Program-made: the position numbers and the translations under genes
Notes under the pieces: model-generated
The model's input: only the letters and a program-made list of their open reading frames with translations
Databases searched by the model: none
What the model was told of the DNA's origin: nothing
DNA from: an uncultured Methanobrevibacter sp.
GTDB taxonomy: Archaea; Methanobacteriota; Methanobacteria; Methanobacteriales; Methanobacteriaceae
Reading direction: 5' to 3'
Assembly (NCBI RefSeq): GCF_937898925.1
Contig: NZ_CALDKF010000085.1
Span: forward strand, 1 to 28,054
Length of the DNA stretch: 28,054 bases
Shown here: piece by piece, positions 23,523 to 28,054 of the stretch
Position numbering within the stretch: the stretch's first letter is position 1
Layout: each line of letters begins with the position of its first letter

Positions 23523-24164
23523 TTATTTCTCTAAGTAATTATCTAGCTTGTATCCGAAAGCCTTATTGTAAAACTGAATGATGAAACCAACTGTAATAGC
23601 TGAAAAAATGGTTCCTTCACGAACCCCCTCAAGGTGGCCTATGAATACCAATGCCAAAATGACACCTATGCTTACAACAGTTACATCAAAAAATGGCTTG
23701 ACCTTACCCCAATCCTTGTTCAGCACTTCACCTATCGCCACTACAGAACCATCTCCAGGAAGCATGGTGATGTCTGACTTTACTTCAATGACAAGACCGA
23801 ATGCAAGAACGAGACAGCTTATTATGAGCAAGATCCATTGACTTATATAATTTATTGGGTTGATGAAATCAATAAAACTTAAGTTAAAGTCAATCATATA
23901 GCCAAATAGAATGCATACAAGCATTTGGGCTATTTGCGATAGTGTTATTTTTCTTAAAAGAACCATTTGGAATATGACAAGCAAGGCATTGAAAACTATG
24001 GTGAATTCTCCTACAGTCCAAGGAAAAGCAACAGCTAGAACAGCAGGAATGCATGATATAGGAGGAGTGCCTAAAGTGGACTTAAGGGATAATGCAATGC
24101 CTAAAGACATTATGGTCACCCCGAGAATAAGTAAAATGTATCTGATGATTAATTTTTTATCCAT
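23523..24164 (-). CDS. YczE/YitT-like integral membrane protein
   Basis: 213 residues with five or six hydrophobic segments. The start IRYILLILGVTIMSLGIALS, the loop LKSTLGTPPISCIPAVL, and MLPGDGSVVAIGEVLNKDWG (about 145-160) are the usual conserved spots of the bacterial YczE/YitT-type membrane proteins. The substrate is unknown; such proteins are suspected transporters. GGAAAGG precedes the ATG. The neighbours on both sides have unrelated functions, and no operon partner is seen. Confidence 0.8.
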   Translation of the reverse strand: MDKKLIIRYILLILGVTIMSLGIALSLKSTLGTPPISCIPAVLAVAFPWTVGEFTIVFNALLVIFQMVLLRKITLSQIAQMLVCILFGYMIDFNLSFIDFINPINYISQWILLIISCLVLAFGLVIEVKSDITMLPGDGSVVAIGEVLNKDWGKVKPFFDVTVVSIGVILALVFIGHLEGVREGTIFSAITVGFIIQFYNKAFGYKLDNYLEK

Positions 24165-24344
24165 TCTAAAACCTTTCCTATCAATTGAAAAAAATAGTAT
24201 TCCATTTTAAATTTAAAGGGATTATGATATTTAAAATTTTTTGATGAGGAGTTTAAGTATTGATTTGGTTTTGATTTTTAAAATATTTAAATGATAAGAG
24301 ATAAAAAATAATTAAAAACAGACTAAAGTTTTTAGGTGAATGAG

Positions 24345-24659
24345 TTGAAAAAAGTTAAGATTACAGTCATGAAGAAAGTAAGGCATGATGACTTGATTGA
24401 AAAGTATGAAAATCCATTGGAACATGAATGCGATGTTGAATGTGGAGATGTCTTCATAGCTAATGGTTGGGAAAAGCCAGAAGATTTCTGCCCTAGTGCA
24501 TGGGAAGTATTATCCCCATTTGTAATGGCTTTGGCTAATGGAGCAGAAGACCTTTACGATGGTTGGATGAAGAATAAGAAATCAGCAATGATTTCATGCA
24601 ACGATGGGTTCCGTCCTGTAAGCTTTTTGATTGAAACCATGGATGAGGATGCTGATTAA
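24345..24659 (+). CDS. TIGR04076-like small protein
   Basis: 104 residues from a TTG at 24345, with GGTGA five bases before it; a GTG three codons upstream overlaps that site. The pattern KKVKITVMKKVRHDDLIEKY, then CDVECGDVFIANGWEKPEDF, CPSAWEVLSPFVMALANGAE and SCNDGFRPVSFLIE matches a small family seen in many anaerobes, with conserved cysteines here at about 35, 50 and 86. The cysteines suggest metal or redox involvement, but the function is unknown. It is isolated, convergent with the glycosyltransferase operon. Confidence 0.82.
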   Translation: MKKVKITVMKKVRHDDLIEKYENPLEHECDVECGDVFIANGWEKPEDFCPSAWEVLSPFVMALANGAEDLYDGWMKNKKSAMISCNDGFRPVSFLIETMDEDAD

Positions 24660-24708
24660 AAAAAGAAATTGAAAAATAAAAAAATTAGAATAAAAGTGAA
24701 AGATAAAA

Positions 24709-25830
24709 TCATCTGTATACTTTTCTGCTGTTCCAAATTTGCTTAGTGGATTTAAATCCGCTTCTTTTTAATGATTTTTCATCAAAATCATTTATCAAAT
24801 CCACTAACTTTTCAATAGCTATCTCACTATCTTGTACAAGATCTGATTCCTTTTGGTCTGGTAGATTCTCAAATGCCTCAGGAATTTCTTCTATTTTTAC
24901 GATTGGTATGTTAAGTTCCTTAGCCAAATCCACACTTCCATGAGTTTTATGGAATCCTTCTATTTTTAATGATGGAATATTGAATACTCCTGCTTCAATG
25001 GTCATTCCCATACCTGCAGCATATATCAAATGTGATGCCGCATTCATGAAGCTTAACATATCAACATATTGAGGCAAAACCTTGATGTTTGGTGATAAGA
25101 CCAATTCCTTAACCATATTCCTATCAAATCTGTAAGGTGCAATCAATGCCTTTAGATTAAGCTCTTCAACAGCCCTAATCAATGGCTCAATATCATCATC
25201 CTTCAAATCTCCACCAAGAACAACAAGGACAAATTCCTTCATCCCATATTCTCCGTAGATTTCATCCTTATCGATTAAATTGTTTTCTTTTATATAGTCA
25301 TCAACATATTTCGCCATAGGATAACCGTTGATATTGACAACATTATTAAGCTTATAGTTCTTCTCCAGATACTCCTCATATCCCTTGGAAGGAACTGTTA
25401 CAAGATTCGCTTGTGAAATGACTTCAATAGGATTGTAGATATCCTGCTCTATATGCAAGACTGGAATATTCAAAATGTTTGCAGCTACAATGGCTTTTCT
25501 AACATCCCCTGCATTTCCTGCAGTGATCAATAAATCAATGCCCTTTCCCTTAAGTGCATTGAATGACTTTAGGATATCCTTTGAAATGAGATAAGCCAAT
25601 TTCCCGAGAGAATTCTTTTTACCTCTTCTACCTTCTCCAATAGAATAAGTTTCATCACAATAAGGTTCAAGGAAATCTCTTGATGATTCTCCATGATAAA
25701 GTCCGATTATCTTATTAATCTCGAAGCTTAATTTGCCTTCATTTTCCCTCTCCCTTAACTTCTCAATAATCGGAATGATTGTTTTGGATGGGGTGATCTC
25801 TCCTGCAATAGCTATATTTTTAGATTTCAT
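24709..25830 (-). CDS. GT-B fold glycosyltransferase / epimerase-like protein
   Basis: 373 residues from the ATG at 25830, which has GAGGTG six bases ahead; the GTG at 25839 is part of that site. Two Rossmann-like halves: KSKNIAIAGEITPSKTIIPI and LLITAGNAGDVRKAIVAANI in the first, FVLVVLGGDLKDDDIEPLI (around 203-220) and IYAAGMGMTIEAGVFNIPSL (about 269-288) in the second. The last matches the donor-binding loop of MurG-type and UDP-GlcNAc 2-epimerase-type proteins. The donor and acceptor are unknown. It overlaps the end of the upstream polymerase-like gene by 11 bases, so the two are co-translated and probably work on the same glycan. Confidence 0.68.
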   Translation of the reverse strand: MKSKNIAIAGEITPSKTIIPIIEKLRERENEGKLSFEINKIIGLYHGESSRDFLEPYCDETYSIGEGRRGKKNSLGKLAYLISKDILKSFNALKGKGIDLLITAGNAGDVRKAIVAANILNIPVLHIEQDIYNPIEVISQANLVTVPSKGYEEYLEKNYKLNNVVNINGYPMAKYVDDYIKENNLIDKDEIYGEYGMKEFVLVVLGGDLKDDDIEPLIRAVEELNLKALIAPYRFDRNMVKELVLSPNIKVLPQYVDMLSFMNAASHLIYAAGMGMTIEAGVFNIPSLKIEGFHKTHGSVDLAKELNIPIVKIEEIPEAFENLPDQKESDLVQDSEIAIEKLVDLINDFDEKSLKRSGFKSTKQIWNSRKVYR

Positions 25831-26965
25831 GATTTGCACCTCTTAGGAAATGGATGATTAGGAAAATGCCAATCAAATAGAATAGCCATACAACAATATC
25901 AGTTGGGCCTGTCTCTATCCAGATGATTGTTTGTGCAAGCAAAATTCCATAAAATGCTGTCAAGATTTCTTTCTTGTAATTTTGTATGCTGTGCAAGGTC
26001 TTGAGGATGAATCCTAATAAGAACATTTGAATAAGCATTCCTACAATACCGAAGTCAAGCAAGGCAGGGCCAAATATTGTTGAGGTTATGGAATGAACCT
26101 GTCCTAATGTGGCTTGGCCAACCAAAACCCTTGCATCTGAATGAGTAAAGAATCCTGTCAATGTTGCATAGAATAGATTTCCCATAGTGGCAAATTGATT
26201 CTCAATAGCTTTTGAAAGTATATTCAATGTAAATGCTGCCCTATAAGAGACCAATTCAATTGGATTCAATGACCAATGCTGCCAGGTGATTGCTTGAACT
26301 GCAATGAATCCAACTGCCAAAAGCACCAATGCAATAGCAAAAATGGCTAAAATTATGTATTTCACATCAATATCCCTTGTATAGTACAAGGTTATAAGTG
26401 CAGATAGCATTATTGCAATAGGAGTTGTCCTATATCCAGTTAGAGCGAACAGGACTAAACCAATAAGCAACAATAGATAATGAGATTTTCTATTGTATTT
26501 TGCAAGCAGAACATTTATGGACGGCAGGAAAATAATGTAGGATACAAGCCAAATTTTTGTTGCAGCCTTTGCCTTTAATATAGCAGAGAAAAGTGGTATG
26601 CCACCTAATAAAGCGATGTTTATAACCTGCAACAAAATGCCTAATAAAACCAGTGCTACAATAATCAATTCATTTTTTGAATATGAATCAAATAATGATA
26701 ATTTCTCAGTGCTGAAAATTTTTTTAGGGGTTGAATCCACATCGATTTTAAAGTTTTTACTTAAGATATAGTTAGATGCAAAAGCGCCAAAAATAAAGAA
26801 CAAGAGCCCTAATCCAATATAAAGATACAAATCTAAATTGGGAGAAGGCAATTCCTGGTAGAAATACCACATAGGCATAGCTATGATGAGGAACAATATT
26901 ACCATCACTACAACTATCAGTGGATTGAATAGATCAAAATTTCCGTTTTTAAAATTAAAGTTCAT
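25820..26965 (-). CDS. Wzy-like oligosaccharide repeat unit polymerase
   Basis: 381 residues with about ten to twelve hydrophobic segments. The Wzy-like layout has a long non-membrane part in the second half (QAITWQHWSLNPIELVSYRA ... VGQATLGQVHSITSTIF), followed by GPALLDFGIVGMLIQMFLLG, the pattern of O-antigen-type polymerases. Arg/Thr-rich LTGYRTTPIAIM sits at a membrane edge. Such enzymes join lipid-linked repeat units outside the membrane. In this organism a surface polysaccharide or pseudomurein strand would be the candidate product (inference). AAGGGG precedes the ATG. A TATA element (CTTATATAAT on the minus strand, about 27009-27018) lies roughly 45-55 bases upstream. The GT-B gene overlaps its end. 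Confidence 0.72.
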   Translation of the reverse strand: MNFNFKNGNFDLFNPLIVVVMVILFLIIAMPMWYFYQELPSPNLDLYLYIGLGLLFFIFGAFASNYILSKNFKIDVDSTPKKIFSTEKLSLFDSYSKNELIIVALVLLGILLQVINIALLGGIPLFSAILKAKAATKIWLVSYIIFLPSINVLLAKYNRKSHYLLLLIGLVLFALTGYRTTPIAIMLSALITLYYTRDIDVKYIILAIFAIALVLLAVGFIAVQAITWQHWSLNPIELVSYRAAFTLNILSKAIENQFATMGNLFYATLTGFFTHSDARVLVGQATLGQVHSITSTIFGPALLDFGIVGMLIQMFLLGFILKTLHSIQNYKKEILTAFYGILLAQTIIWIETGPTDIVVWLFYLIGIFLIIHFLRGANHEI

Positions 26966-27790
26966 AAAAACCCCTTATATAAGCGTTATTTTAGAGTTTG
27001 TTGAAACTATTATATAAGTTTATTAAATGGGAAATAATTAAGAAATTTTTAAATCAAGCTTAAGGATTTTGAATGTCATTGAAATCATCTTACTCAAAAA
27101 AAATTGGAAAAATTTTTCCATTGAACAGGAAAAAAAGTGTATCGAAAAATATTTTGTGAAAATAAAAAGTATACAAGATATTGAAAAAAAGATGTTTTTT
27201 TAGAAAATAATTTTAAAACTATAAAACAAATGTTCCAATAGATAAAAAAATCGCTAAGTAATACAAAAAATCATAAAATTTTAATGAAATCTTGAAAAAA
27301 ATTGAAAAATTTATGAAAATTTCGTGATAATATCATTTTTGAGTGGAAAAAATCCTCAAAATAGATGTTATTACAAAAGATTTGAAATGATGATGAAAAT
27401 AAATTAACATGATTATGTTTTGATAATGACATTTGAAAAATATTTGAAAAATTGCAAAAAAATTTACACTTGAAACTTACGTCAAGGAATTTCTGGCTCT
27501 AAAATTGGCAAAAAATGATAATAACAGGTTAACTCATTATACAGTTGAAATTTATGTCTAAGAGTTACAATGAAAATATGTGAAAAAATGCAACTCAATA
27601 GATCAAAAATGAATATGAATTGAAGATAACATGACATTGAAAAGTAGATGCAATATTTATAATAAAAAGAGAAATAAAAAGAGAATAAAAAAATAATGAA
27701 AAGATAATGAAAAAAGAATAATAAAAAGTAATATAAGTTAAAAATAGAAAAAAGTTTGGTCAAGGTTTTTGACGAGTCAAAAAGCTTGAA
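26966..27790. other. Long gene-poor stretch
   Basis: About 0.8 kb without a convincing gene. From the left it has the polymerase promoter, then A-rich sequence with many GAAAAAT units, and near 27650-27740 a purine-rich low-complexity tract of AATAAAAAGAG-like units. One 28-residue frame (27073-27159, MSLKSSYSKKIGKIFPL...) has AAGGA six bases before its ATG and a basic product, but nothing else supports it. A 93-codon frame on the minus strand (27482-27763) is Phe/Tyr-rich low complexity and is not believed. Confidence 0.5.
27742..27788 (-). terminator. Terminator of the right-edge gene
   Basis: CAAGGTTTTTGAC (27761-27773) pairs with GTCAAAAAGCTTG (27776-27788) with one mismatch. On the minus strand ACCAAACTTTTTTCTATTTT follows. 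Confidence 0.6.
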
Positions 27791-28054
27791 TTAATCATCC
27801 TGTTTTTCAGCTTCCAAGACATAAGTTTCCTTTGGCTTGCTGTCAATTTGCAAGTCACTGTCATCAGGTTGTCTGTTTAAGAGACGGTCAATGAAGCTTC
27901 TGTTTTTATATCTATCGATTAAAAGCCTATCAGCAGTTAACAATTGGTCTTTATAAGCGATTTCCTTAAGGCTGTCCTGAAGCTGCTGGTTAACATTATG
28001 CAATTCCTTGTCCTTTTCTAAAACAAGTTCATCATGTCTTATCCTCTCTTCAAG
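27791..28054 (-). CDS. Partial coiled-coil protein (C-terminal end only)
   Basis: The frame is open to the window edge, so the start is missing; 87 residues are visible. It begins LEERIRHDELVLEKDKELHN and continues as a Leu/Lys/Glu/Gln-rich coiled coil. SFIDRLLNRQPDD follows, an aromatic-basic helix like those that end many coiled-coil proteins, then an acidic tail (LEAEKQDD). A TTG at 28003 is an internal leucine codon rather than a start. No family is recognised. Relationship to the other coiled-coil gene in the window is possible but not shown. Confidence 0.6.
   Translation of the reverse strand, partial: LEERIRHDELVLEKDKELHNVNQQLQDSLKEIAYKDQLLTADRLLIDRYKNRSFIDRLLNRQPDDSDLQIDSKPKETYVLEAEKQDD

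Noticed and set aside
27482..27763. 93-codon frame on the minus strand
   Set aside because: Almost entirely Phe, Tyr, Ile and Leu, produced by A-rich DNA; no ribosome-binding site and no protein-like pattern.
28003..28005. TTG at 28003 as the start of the right-edge gene
   Set aside because: The frame stays open to the window end in continuous coiled coil with no ribosome-binding site, so the gene is cut by the edge.

Overview
The window is a stretch of a very AT-rich methanogen chromosome, most likely a host-associated Methanobrevibacter (Methanobacteriales). Evidence: F420-dependent methylene-H4MPT dehydrogenase (Mtd), a fused formaldehyde-activating enzyme/hexulose-phosphate synthase (Fae-Hps), an archaeal-type threonyl-tRNA synthetase, TrmB- and ModE-type regulators, Shine-Dalgarno sites of the form GGTGAT or GGAGG, and cell-envelope genes of a kind expected in a pseudomurein-walled archaeon. 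No rRNA, tRNA, CRISPR or insertion sequence was seen.

Left edge (1-850): a MerR-like gene with bacterial-looking codon use (CGA/CGT arginine, GCG alanine) abuts a start-less gene fragment on the opposite strand. This looks like a horizontally acquired gene next to a broken resident gene. From 850 to 6535, mostly on the minus strand: an aldo/keto-reductase-like Fe-S protein lacking its usual catalytic Tyr and Lys, IlvD, a VapBC toxin-antitoxin pair with a likely operator palindrome, a small cupin and a short class III-like Hcp. Divergent from hcp is a TrmB-family regulator, which is followed by TyrA carrying an unusual C-terminal FDX-ACB-like domain.

Centre (9264-16591): a MurG-like glycosyltransferase on the minus strand, then the main finding. 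This is a complete barnase-like ribonuclease gene (exported as a lipoprotein, all catalytic residues present) followed 43 bases later by a barstar-like inhibitor gene and a hairpin terminator. After it come ThrRS, an orphan amino-acid-type solute-binding protein whose best start codon is ATT, Fae-Hps and a zinc-ribbon protein.

Right part (16761-28054): a coiled-coil protein, an iron-sulfur flavoprotein, a polysaccharide/lipid-linked-precursor flippase, a ModE-like regulator, a 66-residue 2[4Fe-4S] ferredoxin (also with an apparent ATT start), HisB, Mtd, a YczE/YitT-like membrane protein, a TIGR04076-like protein, and an overlapping pair encoding a Wzy-like polymerase and a GT-B glycosyltransferase. 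A gene-poor stretch of about 0.8 kb and a coiled-coil protein cut by the window edge close it.

Many genes end in perfect hairpins, often overlapping the stop codon, followed by a T-rich tract. Several start codons were moved inward from the longest reading frame because a good ribosome-binding site lies in front of an internal ATG, GTG or TTG. Functional calls come from remembered family motifs read by eye; no search was run.
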